A DNA stretch of 64,000 bases from contig OY757011.1 of the NCBI GenBank assembly GCA_963580285.1, forward strand, positions 153,811,245 through 153,875,244, written 5' to 3'. A program made the position numbers and the translations under genes. This stretch comes from Lucinisca nassula. Taxonomy: Eukaryota; Mollusca; Bivalvia; Lucinida; Lucinidae. Under the pieces are notes generated by a model that saw nothing but the letters and a program-made list of their open reading frames with translations, was not told the DNA's origin and made no database searches. Each line of letters opens with the position of its first letter. Position 1 is the stretch's first letter. Below, in pieces: positions 11,088 through 21,420 of this stretch.

Positions 11088-11353
11088 CATTCTCGTACAT
11101 TGTTTACGTGTAATGAACACCCCTGAAAACCCCACTTAAAATAGAAAAATTGGAGTTTACAGTAATACACATTATTTTTCTTATTTCTGCTTCAAGAGAT
11201 ATGTTGTTGGTACCCGTTTGAACCACCTCAACGTGGCGGTTCTAACGAGTACCCACAACTTATGTTTGGAGTATAAAAAAGAAAAATATCACAAATTTTC
11301 GTCAGAAAAATGACCTAAGAAGGCACTATGCCACATGCTGTATTATCGAAATG
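11088..11353 (-). mobile_element. MITE-A copy, inverted
   Basis: Reverse-oriented, diverged copy ending ATGCTGTATTATCGAAATG. With 10803-11079 it forms a tail-to-tail inverted pair of MITEs. Confidence 0.8.
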
Positions 11354-11669
11354 TTAACCATCACAAAAGGCAAAGACAATCTTGTATCACACTGGTATGT
11401 TACACTAATGATTGCTGTAAAATTAAGTTCTTTTCAATACAGATTATGTGTGCACATCTACCGTACAACTCCAACAAAGTTGGACGCCTTTAGGACTTGC
11501 TGTAATTCTCCTAAAATTATAAAAAAAATGTTTCCCGATCCAGCAAGGAGTCCAAAAGGTGCAGACGAAATTGCAAACAGTGTAGACACTTATCAGACTT
11601 CTCCTTCAGAAGCAAGTCTGATCAGGGTCTACATGTTTGCCAAGGCCTATCTATCCCAATTCTTTGGAC

Positions 11670-12135
11670 CATTACGGTAACACAAGGTACACATTATCTT
11701 TCGTTATTTTGGCTGCAATACATAGTTTGTTAGTACTCGTTAGCATTAGGATAATACACATTTTAAGCATTGTCAGGTCTTTTTGGCTGCAAAAACAAGT
11801 TGCATTTTATTCATAAAAGGATGTTTTTATCTTATTTTTGCTGCAAATATAGATTGTAGATTATAGGTTAATACCGCTTAAATGAACCATTTATAACAAT
11901 CTGCATTCTTCATTAAAACTAAGGCAATAATTTTACCCAGTAAACCCCACTTTTCTCTATATACACTGAGGTTTACATGGGTAATCATTTCACGCACTTC
12001 TGAACCTGATGGAATTCGTTGTCCTTATGAGACGGTTCTAACAAGTATCTGCATTCTATGTTTGTAGCAACAATAGAAAACAAGTCACAAATTTTCGCCA
12101 TTCAAAGCAAATACCACATGGGTGTGTTCTCAGAA
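11670..12135. mobile_element. decayed MITE-A/B cluster
   Basis: Starts CATTACGGTAACAC and contains AATATAGATTGTAGATTATA, TAAACCCCACTTTTCTC and GACGGTTCTAACAAGTATC. At least two degraded copies are merged. Confidence 0.6.
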
Positions 12136-12145
12136 AATATACTGA

Positions 12146-12390
12146 CCCTGAGGTTATAAAACTTTTTTCATGCTCAACTCAACTCAGCTGATCATGAAAC
12201 TTGTGTGGCTCATAAAAATTAAAATACTAAGAAGTTGAGCGATTTGTCTTTCTCAGATAGCAGAGAATGTTATTTTTCCTGCTCACAAATTTTAAAATGC
12301 CAACAATTGTTGGCATTTTAAAATTTGTGAGCAGGACAAATTTCATGCTTACGTGAGTTGAGCATGAAAAAAAATTTGATAACCTCGGGG
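12146..12390. mobile_element. palindromic element with perfect 58-bp core
   Basis: The ends CCCTGAGGTTAT and ATAACCTCGGGG, and TTCATGCTCAACTCA / TGAGTTGAGCATGAA, are inverted. Positions 12278-12335 are a loop-free perfect palindrome of two 29-base arms (CCTGCTCACAAATTTTAAAA on the left). Confidence 0.75.
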
Positions 12391-12461
12391 CCTAGTCAAC
12401 AGGGCCAAAGGGTTGATTAGATATAACCCTGCGCACAGTAGTGCAATATAAAGACACGACT

Positions 12462-13680
12462 TGTATGTAAAACTAGAGCACCGCAAGCGGGTGCCATGCT
12501 TGTCTGTGTGTGTGTGTGTGTTTTTTCGTATGTCACAAAGGGGATAAATCAGTAAAATTGCATGACAGAGTTATGGAATTTGTCCATAATGTAGCTCTTG
12601 TGATGATATATACAGCTGTGTGTCAAGTTTCATGAGGCTGTGCCAAATAATTTTGGAAATATGGCCAAGGTTAAAGTTTTCTGTTAAATTTTCGAAAAAA
12701 AATAGGTCAAAGTTCAAATGTCAAGGTCGCAGGTCATAAAATATATCATCAGTGGAAAGGTCTTGCACGAAGGGTTATGCATGTGAATTTTAAAAGCTGT
12801 ATTATCTGTGGTCTAGAAATGAGAGACCAAAACGTTTTCTCAGAATCGGTGTTTTTTATATGTCGCAAAGGGGGATAAATCAGTCAAACTGCATGATAGA
12901 GTTATGGAATTAAACAAGATTGTAGCTATTGTGATCATATCATGAGGCTTTGGCAAGTATTTTTGGAAATATGGCCAATGTTAAAGTTTTCCGTTACTTT
13001 TTCGAAAAATAGGTCAAAGTTCAAAGGTCAAACTCACAGGTCAAAAAGCTTCGTTTCAATGAAAAGGTCTTGTCCCAGGAAATACCTATGTGAAGTTTGA
13101 AGGTTGTATTTTAGTGGTACTAAAATGAAAGACAAAACCATGTTTTTCAAAAGTGGTGAGAAAAGGTGATATCATTCAGTCAAATTGTTTGGCAAAGTTA
13201 TGGAACTTAAGTAGAATGTAACTCTTGTGATGATGAGTAGTGTGTGAAAATTCATAAAGCTATGCCAAATATTATCAAGGTTAAAGTTTTTGGTTTCGAA
13301 AAACAGGTCAGAGTTCAAAGCTTAAGGTCAAAAGGATTGGCATCAATAGAAAGGTCTTGTCCGAAGGAACATCCATGTGAAGTTTGAAGTTTCTGTTATA
13401 AAAAGTATTGAAATGAGAGGAAAAACGTGTTTCAGTAAAAATAGAAAACGGAGATAATTCATCTAAAATCAATGAAACAGTCGTGGCCCTAGGTCAGAAT
13501 GTAGCTCTTGTGATGGTGAGTATGTGTATGACGTTCCGTGAGGCTAGGACAAATATTGTTGAAGTTGACGCCAACGCAGACGCCGAAGTGACAACCATAG
13601 CTCGAAAGTTAAAAACAGGCGAGCTAACAAAAACGTATCACTTAGTTGTTCTTATTATGGATTATGGCACAACCATGTAA
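12462..13680. repeat. tandem array of AAGGTCA-rich units with hairpin and microsatellite at one end
   Basis: Begins with a hairpin (GCACCGC AA GCGGGTGC) and a (TG)n run. It continues with about three diverged units of roughly 300-350 bp that share GGGGATAAATCAGTAAAA, TAGAATGTAGCTCTTGTGATG, GGCCAAGGTTAAAGTTTT and GAAAGGTCTTG. It ends near GACGCCAACGCAGACGCCGA. The layout resembles the non-autonomous 'pearl'-type tandem-core elements described from bivalves; that link is inference. Confidence 0.75.
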
Positions 13681-13779
13681 TATAACAGTTTTAGCAGTTG
13701 CCTGAAAGTCAAACTTTTCCTAAGAGAAAGAATATGTTTGTTTTGGTATACTAAATAGATTGAAAAAAAGAAGATATCG

Positions 13780-13912
13780 GAATCAGAACTGTTACCGGTG
13801 ACACGTCAGATGATATTCATTTACCAGGACCTGTGATATGGAAAGTTAGTCCCTAGCCCCCAACAAAGAGGTTTACTTAGCTACGCTATCCTCTGCACCT
13901 TTATATATGGCA
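13780..13912 (-). pseudogene. 3' end fragment of the 6.1-7.6 kb type LINE
   Basis: Shares GAATCAGAA.TGTTAC, ACCAGGACCTGTGAT and GAAAGTTAGTCCCTAGC with 6095-6165. Only the 3' untranslated end is present, as expected for a 5'-truncated retrotransposon insertion. Confidence 0.7.
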
Positions 13913-13947
13913 ACAGGTGGGGGGGGGGGGCATTATCCCTTTTAACT

Positions 13948-14156
13948 TAACCCTTTCAGCCCTCAGTTTCGAACGTGGACTCTTCCATCTTCGAATTTGG
14001 ACACATCCATTCTATTAACTTTGGGTTTAGTGAGTTGCCATTTACATCGTTACAAGCAGTGTAGATCTGGATGAGATGGCTCACTATGAGCCATCTTATC
14101 CAGAGCTACACTGCTTGCACAGATAAATGTACCGTTCTATAAGGTTGAAAGGGTTA
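13948..14156. mobile_element. type D stem-loop element
   Basis: Bounded by TTAACCCTTTCAG and GAAAGGGTTA. The core reads GCAGTGTAGATCTGGATGAG then GGCTC/GAGCC and its complement CTCATCCAGAGCTACACTGC in degenerate form. Non-coding. Confidence 0.7.
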
Positions 14157-14469
14157 TACATTATGTCGAAAGGGGTGAATGCCAACACCTCAGAATGCGT
14201 AGCAATCCTGTTGGAATCTATGTCTTCTTTTCCACGAGCATCGTTTAACACATCAGACACCTTGGTCTGAATTGAGAATTATTAAATCTTTATGAACGTT
14301 GAAGCACGTACTACTCTCTGAATACACTCGACGTCAAAATAGAAAATAATTCACTGAATTCACTTCAGCACTTTCATTGTGGGAAGACTTTTTAAGAGGA
14401 ACATATTTGTCGCCATTTTATAACTTTCGTGACTTAGCTTTCCTATAAATTGCAAATTCCGGTGAATCC

Positions 14470-14575
14470 CAAAAGGAAACAAGTTCCTCCTCAGGAGAAA
14501 ATTCTTTCCTGTATGATAATACCAATTTTAATAGGGAAAAAAGTAGTCCCGAAAGGGTTGCATTTCCTCATAGAA
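14470..14575. mobile_element. type G palindromic element fragment
   Basis: AAAAGGAAACAAGTTCCTCC / TCAGGAGAAAATTCTTTCC matches the core palindrome of the element at 22773-22995. It lies just downstream of the calcium-channel-like stop codon, so it probably sits in the 3' untranslated region. Confidence 0.5.
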
Positions 14576-14592
14576 TACTGCTGCAAAACCGA

Positions 14593-14900
14593 CTACAATA
14601 TGATAGTAGGATTTGATGTCCCTGCCTGTTCCTCTCCTCTATCATCGTTTGTATCCTCAAATTTATCCTCCAAACCAGGAATTATCCTCACCATATCATC
14701 TCTACTTGAGTTTCTTTGCATATAAAGCGTAACAAACACAACGGCTGTAACCTCGGTTATCACAAAGGCGATTCCGGCAAAAATGAAAGACCAACCATAT
14801 TCATAGGTGAACTTTTTACCGTCTTTACCCTTAGAACGATGTCCCACCTCATCATTTATCGCGGATATATAGAAAATAATGCCAACGGCGAGAGTTAATC
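14593..14900 (-). CDS. calcium channel gamma / TARP-like protein, last coding exon
   Basis: A 308-nt coding exon: two bases, 101 codons and a TAG stop at 14593-14595. It follows a strong acceptor (a long T tract, then ATTTTTCAG). It encodes LTLAVGIIFYISAINDEVGH (end of TM3 and its border), a charged loop, then YEYGWSFIFAGIAFVITEVT continuing VVFVTLYMQRNSS (TM4) and an acidic cytoplasmic tail ending NPTIIL. The IS-INDE and Y.YGWSF blocks are hallmarks of the CACNG5/7 branch of the claudin/PMP22 superfamily, subunits that modulate calcium channels and AMPA-type receptors. The tail is short and lacks the class I PDZ ligand of stargazin; the final I-I-L could be a class II ligand. A weak ATTAAA (minus strand, 14527-14532) lies downstream. 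Confidence 0.88.
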
Positions 14901-15037
14901 CTGAAAAATAAAAAAAAAAACATAATTTATTCAGAGGTTGTCACATGTAGTGGTTCACGTGACTAGTCCGGGGACATTAAATTTCCGTCCGTGCGGTAAA
15001 GATGGAGTTATCGGGCGGATTTGTCTAATTCCACAAG

Positions 15038-15312
15038 GTAAACACGCCTATATAATTTTGACCCCATTTTATATAATTTTATATAGTAAAACGGAGGTTT
15101 ACAGGGGTAAACTTTATTTTTCTTAGTTCTGCTCTAGTATACAGATTGTGAGTACTCGTTAGCCTCGGAACGGCCTCGATGAGGCGATTCTAACGTGTAC
15201 CCACAATCTATATTTTAGAAAGAAATAAGAAAAATATCACAATATTTCATCATAAAATCTTCATTTTTCGGCGAAAAAAAATTACATGTTTGTTTAGGCG
15301 TGTTGTTGTAAT
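15038..15312 (+). mobile_element. MITE-B copy between two copies of a 90-bp direct repeat
   Basis: B-type element (AACACGCCTATATAATTTTG ... GGCGTGTTGTTGTAA). It sits in intron 3 of the calcium-channel-like gene. It is flanked by 14936-15030 and 15317-15402, which share GGTTGTCACATGT, ACTAGTCCGG.GACATTAAAT and GATTTGTCTAATT. Confidence 0.8.
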
Positions 15313-15596
15313 TTATAGGTTGTCACATGTGACGGTTCGCATCACTAGTCCGGAGACATTAAATTTCAGCAAATATGGAGTTATCATGTCGATTTGTCTA
15401 ATTATGTCGTAAAATATTACAAGTGTATTCTGCACGGGTTTCACAGTTACTGTACATGAAAAGCATATTCCTACAGTGATTATGCAGAAAACGCACTATG
15501 GTATGCTTGACGTTATTCAGATACTTTGTTCCGAGGGCCAATATGGTAGCGCAAATGTGCCCATGGTCATTATTAGTGCACAAGCGGTATGCATAT

Positions 15597-15945
15597 ACAG
15601 TCGAACTTCAATGGCTCGAACACCTTTTGGCCCTCGAAAATCTGTTCGAGACAGGGGTAGTTCGAGCCACTGAGGGTTACTGTAAGGAGGCATAACGAGA
15701 TACTTTTAGACATCTTTCCGGTGTTCTATAATGAAAATGTATGCTGTGTGTACTCATTAGAATCGCCTCATCGAGGCGATTCTAATGAGTACACACAGCA
15801 TACATTTGCAAGATAAAAAACTAAAATCTCATTAATTATTCCCCACTATTTCTTATATAGAGGATTTCGCAAGGGGCTCAAGAATGGGTTCGACACATCC
15901 ATGGTGAACGAGCCATCGGTGTTCGAGCCATCGAAGTTATACTGT
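15597..15945. mobile_element. MITE-C copy
   Basis: The ends ACAGTCGAACTTCAATGGCT and AGCCATCGAAGTTATACTGT are inverted repeats. Each arm repeats the theme GGCTCGAAC/GTTCGAGCC. The centre is a hairpin of TGTATGCTGTGTGTACTCAT around GAATCGCCTCATCGAGGCGA. A near-identical copy lies at 30286-30633. Confidence 0.85.
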
Positions 15946-16002
15946 ATTGTGTATAGTGCCTAGTTGTTCAAAACTAACAACGTTGAGTTTTTTGTTGCTG
16001 TT

Positions 16003-16513
16003 GTTTTGTTTTTTTCTTTTTATGGTTTTACGACCCTTTCAAGATTATTTCACTTATATCAACCCGATCGTTAATCAGACATGGGTGAAAATCCAAGAAC
16101 CCGGGTAAAACAAAAAACAAAAACATCTGACCTTGCCATTACGATAACACACCCGTGCGACATAGCGCGTTTTTCACATCTCCAAAATGCCCATTTTTCT
16201 GATGAAAATCCGTGATATTTTTCTAATAAATACTGCAAACATAGGTTGTGGGTGCTCGTTAGAACCGCCTCATTGAGGCGGTTCTAACAAGTACCCACAA
16301 CCTATGTCTTGGAGCAAAAATAAGAAAATAATGTATACCCCGTAAACCCCAGTTTTCTCTATATAAATCTGGGTATATGGGGGGGAGGGTCTTCATTTCA
16401 CGGCTTTGTTCACGTGATGCGTTGCAGACCTTCGCGTCTCAAAATGTGACCCCCCTGTGGCGAGAGCCCTATTGATTAAGAGTCAGCGCTATACCCACCA
16501 GACCACGGAAGTC
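16003..16513 (-). mobile_element. SINE-1 copy split by a MITE-A insertion
   Basis: The 3' part of the SINE (16003-16136) and its tRNA-like head (16420-16513, ending CCAGACCACGGAAGTCC) are in the same minus orientation. They are separated by the MITE-A at 16137-16419. The join falls within the consensus CTGACCTTCCGTTGCAG. Confidence 0.82.
16137..16419 (+). mobile_element. MITE-A copy inserted in SINE-1
   Basis: Begins CATTACGATAACACACCCGT and ends TTTGTTCACGTGATG, with an intact central hairpin. The SINE halves on both sides show it is the younger insertion. No clear duplication longer than one or two bases is visible. Confidence 0.88.
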
Positions 16514-16559
16514 CGTACCGCTGTCGTTAGTTAACATGTCCTTTAAGCTTGAAACATTT

Positions 16560-16773
16560 CCGTGACAAAGTGGATACGAGCATTAGGTATCTCACCGCTG
16601 TGGTTCGAGCCTGGCTCGGGTCATATGTGAGACGCCAAGTTCTGCAACGGATGGTCAGATGGTTTTTCTCCGGATACTCCGGATTTCGCCCACCTCTGAT
16701 TAACGATTGTCTCGATATAAGTATAAGTGAAATAATCTTGAAAGTGCCGTTAAACCAAAACAAATAAAAAAGA
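16560..16773 (+). mobile_element. SINE-1 copy, 5'-truncated
   Basis: Contains the B-box region TGGTTCGAGCCTGGCTCGGG, the body CCACCTCTGATTAACGAT and the AAACCAAAACAAATAAAAA tail. Confidence 0.85.
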
Positions 16774-16910
16774 AATTGAAACATTTAATATAGCTAATTC
16801 GCTAACATTTTTTTTCTGAAAAAAATGTGCGTTGCATTTGCATTTGCAAAAGCTATTCGCATTTTTTCAACAAAAACTCGAGTACTTGCTACAACAGTTA
16901 AAATTGTACT

Positions 16911-17139
16911 TTAACCCATATATGACAATGGAATCTCTCACCTAATAATTCTGGAGTGGTCCACTTCCAATTATAGGGGTGGAAGTCATGTTTAGATTCT
17001 TACAAATTTTACAAAAATGAAAGAACTTTAAGCAAACATTGTAGGCCCAGATCAGATGCCGCATTTAGCGGCATCTGATCTGGATCTACACTGTTTGCCA
17101 ATGTCACAAAAAAGGGAACACTAGGCATATACGGGTTAA
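16911..17139. mobile_element. type D stem-loop element, complete
   Basis: Bounded by TTAACCCATATATGACAATG and GCATATACGGGTTAA. The core hairpin is CCAGATCAGATGCCGCATTT / AGCGGCATCTGATCTGG, flanked by AAGCAAACATTGTAG and TACACTGTTTGCC. Confidence 0.8.
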
Positions 17140-17344
17140 ACGAGCTAGTTAAGCTAAGGACACTTCGAACAACTGGGCCCGGGTGTTGAAAGGCGTAGTT
17201 TGAGAATCCCTCTACAATGGATCTTGTTTGAGAGACAATTTTAATAGTTGTTATTTTTGTTTCCTTACAAGCATTGTAATTATAATATCCTCGTCTGGGA
17301 AGAGAGGTCGGTCTTCTCGTTGTGTGTTTGTGTTATTTATACTG

Positions 17345-17366
17345 CCCCCCCCCCCCCCCCCCCCCC
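17345..17366. repeat. poly-C tract
   Basis: A 22-base C homopolymer directly upstream of a SINE-4 5' fragment (17381-17435). Confidence 0.95.
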
Positions 17367-17380
17367 ACTCCCCCGCGTCC

Positions 17381-17435
17381 ACGCAGAGCTGAAACTGACC
17401 GCACATGAGTAATGGTAAACCGCTTAGATGGACTT
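17381..17435 (+). mobile_element. SINE-4 head fragment
   Basis: CACGCAGAGCTGAAACTGAC ... GGTAAACCGCTTAGATGG matches the second quarter of SINE-4. It stops where the F repeat begins. Confidence 0.7.
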
Positions 17436-18275
17436 AAAATAAAAACACTGGCAGTGATCAGGAATCGATAGAATTAATCCACACCTCCCATCAGAGACAC
17501 CAAAGAGAAAGAAACTCGAACATGAAATAATTTGACCCCAGTGGAAACATCACGAGCGGAAAACCAAAAGGGCAGTTACATGTAGGCTCCCACAAAAGGC
17601 CAATTGGCCATCCAAAACAAACAATATAAGCGATACACTCATTCAAAGACGATCTTTAACAAAAACAAAACGCGACAGAAGAACCGCCATGGAACAGTCA
17701 GTGAAGGTGGGGGGAGGTTAAATCGATTTTACGCGGCCAAAACCCCCGCCCTTATGTCTGTCGTTGTTCAGACAAATAATTCGTAATTTGTTCAATCCGC
17801 ACGAAGGCTTTCTAACTCATCATTCCAACGTCTCCGAGAACATAAAAAAATAATTACAGATATGAAACAACGGCGAGGACTTGACAGCATGAAATAACTT
17901 AAATGCTGGAGCAAAAGAAAACCAACAGTTATACTCCGGTGGACCCGACCAGAGACAAAGCATTAGGTACTAACCAACATTACCTAAAATTAAATTTTAA
18001 GTAAGCCTTTACGCTGGAACCGTAATAGAGTGAGGCCTGACCCACCGGCGCGCAATTAAAGAGGGAAGCAAAGTTATCAACCGTGATTGGGTTAACTACC
18101 ATGCATGCAGTATGTCGTATAAAATTTATGCTGTACCCAATCTTTTTATATCGAAGAATGATTTGACGAAATTGTACTAAAGGCATGGCAAGAAAATATG
18201 TTTCTCAATTTATATACTAAGTCACTATAAAATTTGGATTCCGGTAGGCCTTGTTGCAGAAGAGATTTAAGTCCA
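17435..18275 (-). mobile_element. F repeat copy with decayed open frame
   Basis: The longest F copy together with 37985-38790. The minus strand of 17980-18280 encodes ILRYKKIGYSINFIRHTACM then VVNPITVDNFASLFNC. The paralogue at 38522-38780 encodes GLSEPEFYGDLVYKFRDIYK and the same continuation, so the two retain a shared protein. After the frame comes about 500 bp of tail common to all F copies. I do not recognise the protein with certainty; it looks like the end of a retroelement-encoded polypeptide. Confidence 0.72.
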
Positions 18276-18370
18276 ACAATGGATTTTGAAACTACTTCAT
18301 CGGAACGAGGTCTATAAACTTAGATACGGCTTAACACAGTTTATAATACCAATAACCCTTATTACGAGGG

Positions 18371-18713
18371 TAAAGCCTGCCCAGGCGAAGTGGTGCTAGT
18401 CGAAATTTCCTGTGCATATAACCGCTTTTGGTTTCACTGGGCGGCAGTGCTTCAGAGTGAGTGAGTGAGTGAGTGAGTGTTTGAGTTTTACGTCCCACCA
18501 ACAGCTAAGGTCCTACGGAGACGGGACCTCGGTTTAAAGACTCATCAAAAGTCTGGAGAAGCCCGGGATCGGTCCTGCGACCCCTAGTTTACAAGGCGAA
18601 CAGTGCTTGAGATGACTGTCGAGTTAAGTCCCACGAAACTAGAAGCAGCGTCTCCAATAAGACATAAATAGTGTTGACTGGCACGTAAGACCCTAAAATA
18701 CAAACAAACACAC
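18371..18713 (+). mobile_element. SINE-4 copy interrupted by SINE-2
   Basis: Two halves of one SINE-4: 18371-18456 ends CAGTGCTTCAGA and 18601-18713 restarts CAGTGCTTGAGA. SINE-2 lies between. The 12-base repeat of the host element is the insertion duplication. Confidence 0.85.
18457..18600 (-). mobile_element. SINE-2 insertion with 12-bp TSD
   Basis: A minus-strand SINE-2 with its (GTGA)n-type tail at 18457 and truncated in the tRNA-like head (AAGGCGAA at 18600). It is flanked by CAGTGCTTCAGA and CAGTGCTTGAGA. Confidence 0.9.
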
Positions 18714-18849
18714 ATATGTTCTTTATTTATAATGTTTTGTTTGTTCTTGGTGTCATAGGTAGACTGTGGTCTGTGGCCTTGAATTGTTATTGGGGAAAAT
18801 ATGAATAGCCGAAAAGATCAAATCTAAGTGTTGCAATTTATCTTATGTA

Positions 18850-19082
18850 AAAATATTTTTGTTGTTTTATGGCCCTTTGAAATCATTTTACTTATGTCGA
18901 GCCGATCGTTAATCAGAGGTTGGCGAAACTGGATTAACCGGAGAAAAACCCAGTAAGCATTCTACATAAATCTACAGCGGGCCGTTAGCGGCCCGTCAGG
19001 GTAGCTGACGGGCCGCTAACGGCCCGCTGTAGATTTATGTAGAATGCTAGCAGGGAACAGCTGACCTTCTGTTGCAAAAAGA
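18850..19082 (-). mobile_element. SINE-1 copy split by a perfect palindromic element
   Basis: The SINE body (GGCCCTTTGAAATCATTTTA ... CGATCGTTAATCAGAGG) runs to 18948 and resumes after 19055 with ACAGCTGACCTTCTGTTGCA. Confidence 0.8.
18949..19055. mobile_element. 107-bp perfect-arm palindromic MITE in SINE-1
   Basis: Ends CCCAGTAAGCATTCTAC and GTAGAATGCTAGCAGGG. The arms AGCATTCTACATAAATCTAC + AGCGGGCCGTTAGCGGCCCG are exactly complementary around a 4-base loop (18956-19048). Exact arms imply a recent or conversion-maintained copy. Confidence 0.88.
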
Positions 19083-19120
19083 TATAAATGAATATCTAGG
19101 TAAGGCCCAATCTACTCTAT

Positions 19121-19358
19121 TTAACCCATATATGACAATGGAATCTCCCACCTAACAAATTTGGAGTGGTCCATTTCCAATTATAAGGGTGACAGGTTTT
19201 GTCATTGTTGTTGTTTTGCGATAAGTTTTGCAAAAATGTATGTTCTTTAAGCAAACAGTGTTGACCCAAATCAGACGCCACGTTCTGTGGTGCCTGATCT
19301 GGGTCTGCACTGTTTGCCAGTGACCCCAAAAAAGGACCGCTAGGCATATATGAGTTAA
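19121..19358. mobile_element. type D stem-loop element
   Basis: Starts TTAACCCATATATGACAATG like 16911. The core is CCAAATCAGACGCCACG / GGTGCCTGATCTGGG, ending AGGCATATATGAGTTAA. Confidence 0.8.
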
Positions 19359-19439
19359 GTTGGATTTATAAGGGTAATCATGACAAAGACATGTTCACGT
19401 GATGTCATACGGTGCATGTATTGCATTATGCCTCAACAA

Positions 19440-19635
19440 TAACCCTTATCCTGCTGAACACGACAACCCCTGTCTTTGCAATTAGTTAGTTCCAGATCAG
19501 TTGGGCCATATGATCAGGATGTGCACTGTTTGTCATGCAGTTTGTGAACTGAACGAATACAGTATATCATGTAATTCGATTGGTTTGTAGTTAGCATTGG
19601 TTGTGACTAAATTAATTTATTCAGCAGGATAAGGG
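19440..19635. mobile_element. type D2 element (TAACCCTTATCCTGCTGAA ends)
   Basis: TAACCCTTATCCTGCTGAA and TTCAGCAGGATAAGGG are inverted ends. Inside is CAGATCAGTTGGGCC.. TGTGCACTGTTTGTCATGC. It stops 34 bp from the exon at 19669. Confidence 0.78.
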
Positions 19636-19668
19636 ATGTTGACAGGGTGTCTGTAAGTCGTGAATTAC

Positions 19669-19803
19669 CTGAAAGAATAAAGACAACTGCGGCTAGCAGG
19701 GTTTTGATATCTTGTTTGACGTTGCCAAGGATACCAAATATCACTCCAATAGTTATCATCACTAGGGAACAGACTGGAAACATAGCGGCAACCCGTATAG
19801 CTT
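19669..19803 (-). CDS. calcium channel gamma / TARP-like protein, TM2-TM3 exon
   Basis: A 135-nt exon with acceptor TTATTTTCAG and donor GTAATT (minus strand), phase 1 at both ends. It encodes AIRVAAMFPVCSLVMITIGV, IFGILGNV (TM2 and short turn), then KQDIKTLLAAVVFILSG (start of TM3), which continues in the next exon as LTLAVGIIFYISAINDE. The R-A-FP opening, the TM2 length and FILSG are typical of CACNG5/7. The intron placement in FILS/GL agrees with the vertebrate exon 3/4 border as I recall it. No disabling changes. Confidence 0.88.
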
Positions 19804-19870
19804 CTGAAAATAAAGTGTCATAGAACGTTTGATTGATTATTCTTCAAAAAGGTCTTGAACAAAATCTTAT

Positions 19871-20138
19871 AATGAACATTCCCCAAAACTCCACTTTATA
19901 CAGAGAAAACTGGGGGTCATGGGGGATACAAATTATTGTTTCTTATTTCTGTTGCAAGATATAGGTTGAGGGTATTCGTTAGAACCGTTTCAACGATTCA
20001 TTAGAACCGCCTCATTGAACACGCACAACCTATGTTTGCAGTATAAATAAGATAAATATCACGGATTTTCATCGGAAAAGTCGCTATTTTGGAGATGTGA
20101 AAAAATGCACTACATCTCACGGGTGTGTTGTCGTTATG
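19871..20138 (-). mobile_element. MITE-A copy
   Basis: Reverse-oriented, with ATGAACATTCCCC near its left end and CACGGGTGTGTTGTCGTTATG at the right. The centre has an extra partial repeat (AACGATTCATTAGAACCGCC). It lies in intron 2 of the calcium-channel-like gene. Confidence 0.8.
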
Positions 20139-20494
20139 AGCTGCACTTAAATGGCATAACGACAACACATATAAATCAAAGTACGGACAGCGCTGGTGGG
20201 TCGATTGTATCTGAATGTTTGTTGGAGAACATGGTCCTGGACCTTAACTTATACCAGAACAGAACAGAACACAACTTTTGTTTCATACAATTTCTCAGGC
20301 CACACGTAGGTGGCAAATGAGGAAAAGAAAAACGCGTAATTAATTAGTTGACGTTCACTACATAGACAGTATCGCTCACATCCTCGTTTCGGCAACGCGC
20401 ATCAACGTCGGTACAGCGCTATGGCGTTGCGGCGACGCCCATGCGACGCAGACCAGAAGTGGAATTGCTAAGGTAAGAAATCAACATTGGTTAA

Positions 20495-20580
20495 TTTCCT
20501 TATTGAAGCAAGCAGTTTAGACACTAAGCAAACGCCGCATTCTGTGGCGTCTGATTTGTGTCTTAACTGTTTGAGAGTGT
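20495..20580. mobile_element. type D core fragment
   Basis: AAGCAAACGCCGCATTCTGTGGCGTCTGATTTGTG resembles the D hairpin. Confidence 0.55.
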
Positions 20581-20779
20581 TACGTTTTGGGACCTCAGAC
20601 GTATTTACGTTGTATTCGGGCCTCAGGGAAGGTTGGCTATGCCAGCTGAGTCACTCTGAAAAAAAAATGCTACTTACAGTAGAACTTCAAAAGCTCGAAC
20701 ATCGATAAGTCGTTTACCATGGCTAACTGAAACACGTTCTATAGTCCCTAAAAATTCTCACGAGAGCGCGCCTTTGGAT

Positions 20780-20982
20780 GCATAATGTTACAAGTCCGTT
20801 TAATGAGCACCCCTCTAAACCCCAATTTATATAGAGAAAACTGGGATTAACGGGGGTATACATTATACTTAGTATTTCTGCTCAAAGACATAGGTTATGG
20901 GTACACGTTTCTAACGAGCACCCAAAACCTATATTCGGAGCACTTAATGCACTATATCACATGGATGTTTTATCGTAATATT
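20780..20982 (-). mobile_element. MITE-A copy, shortened
   Basis: CATAATGTTACAAGTCCGTT to GTTTTATCGTAATA with a contracted central hairpin. Confidence 0.78.
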
Positions 20983-21174
20983 AGGGTGATTTGTTGGCCA
21001 TTAGACAAAAAATACTAAGCACATTAGCTCTTCAGTATTGATGTCCACGTGACTATCACTGATTTTATGAAATCCATGTTGTTGATAGAAAATAGCCTCA
21101 CTATTCTTATTGATGTGAAGTCAGAATGTTGCGTAGGAGGGTTATCTGTACATTCTGGACTTGAATCATGTGCT

Positions 21175-21262
21175 GAGTTTTGGAAACAGTGTAGACCCAG
21201 ATCAAAGGCCGAAAATCAGGGTCTATATTGTTTGCTTTCAATACAGAAACTTAAGGGTTAAT
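21175..21262. mobile_element. type D core fragment
   Basis: AAACAGTGTAGACCCAGATC ... CAGGGTCTATATTGTTTGC. It sits in a longer low-copy repeat (about 21040-21350) whose outer blocks recur around 40660-41085. Confidence 0.55.
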
Positions 21263-21420
21263 CAAACAGTCAAAGTCATTGATCAGGACCATTATTCCAG
21301 CCTCGGCTCAAAGACAATCGACCCTCCAGTACTGTCAGTGTTTAGATTCTTATTTTATCATGGACATGTATGTTAAGAATCGCCTCGAACTCGCCTGACA
21401 TAGCGGTAGGTTGATATTTT

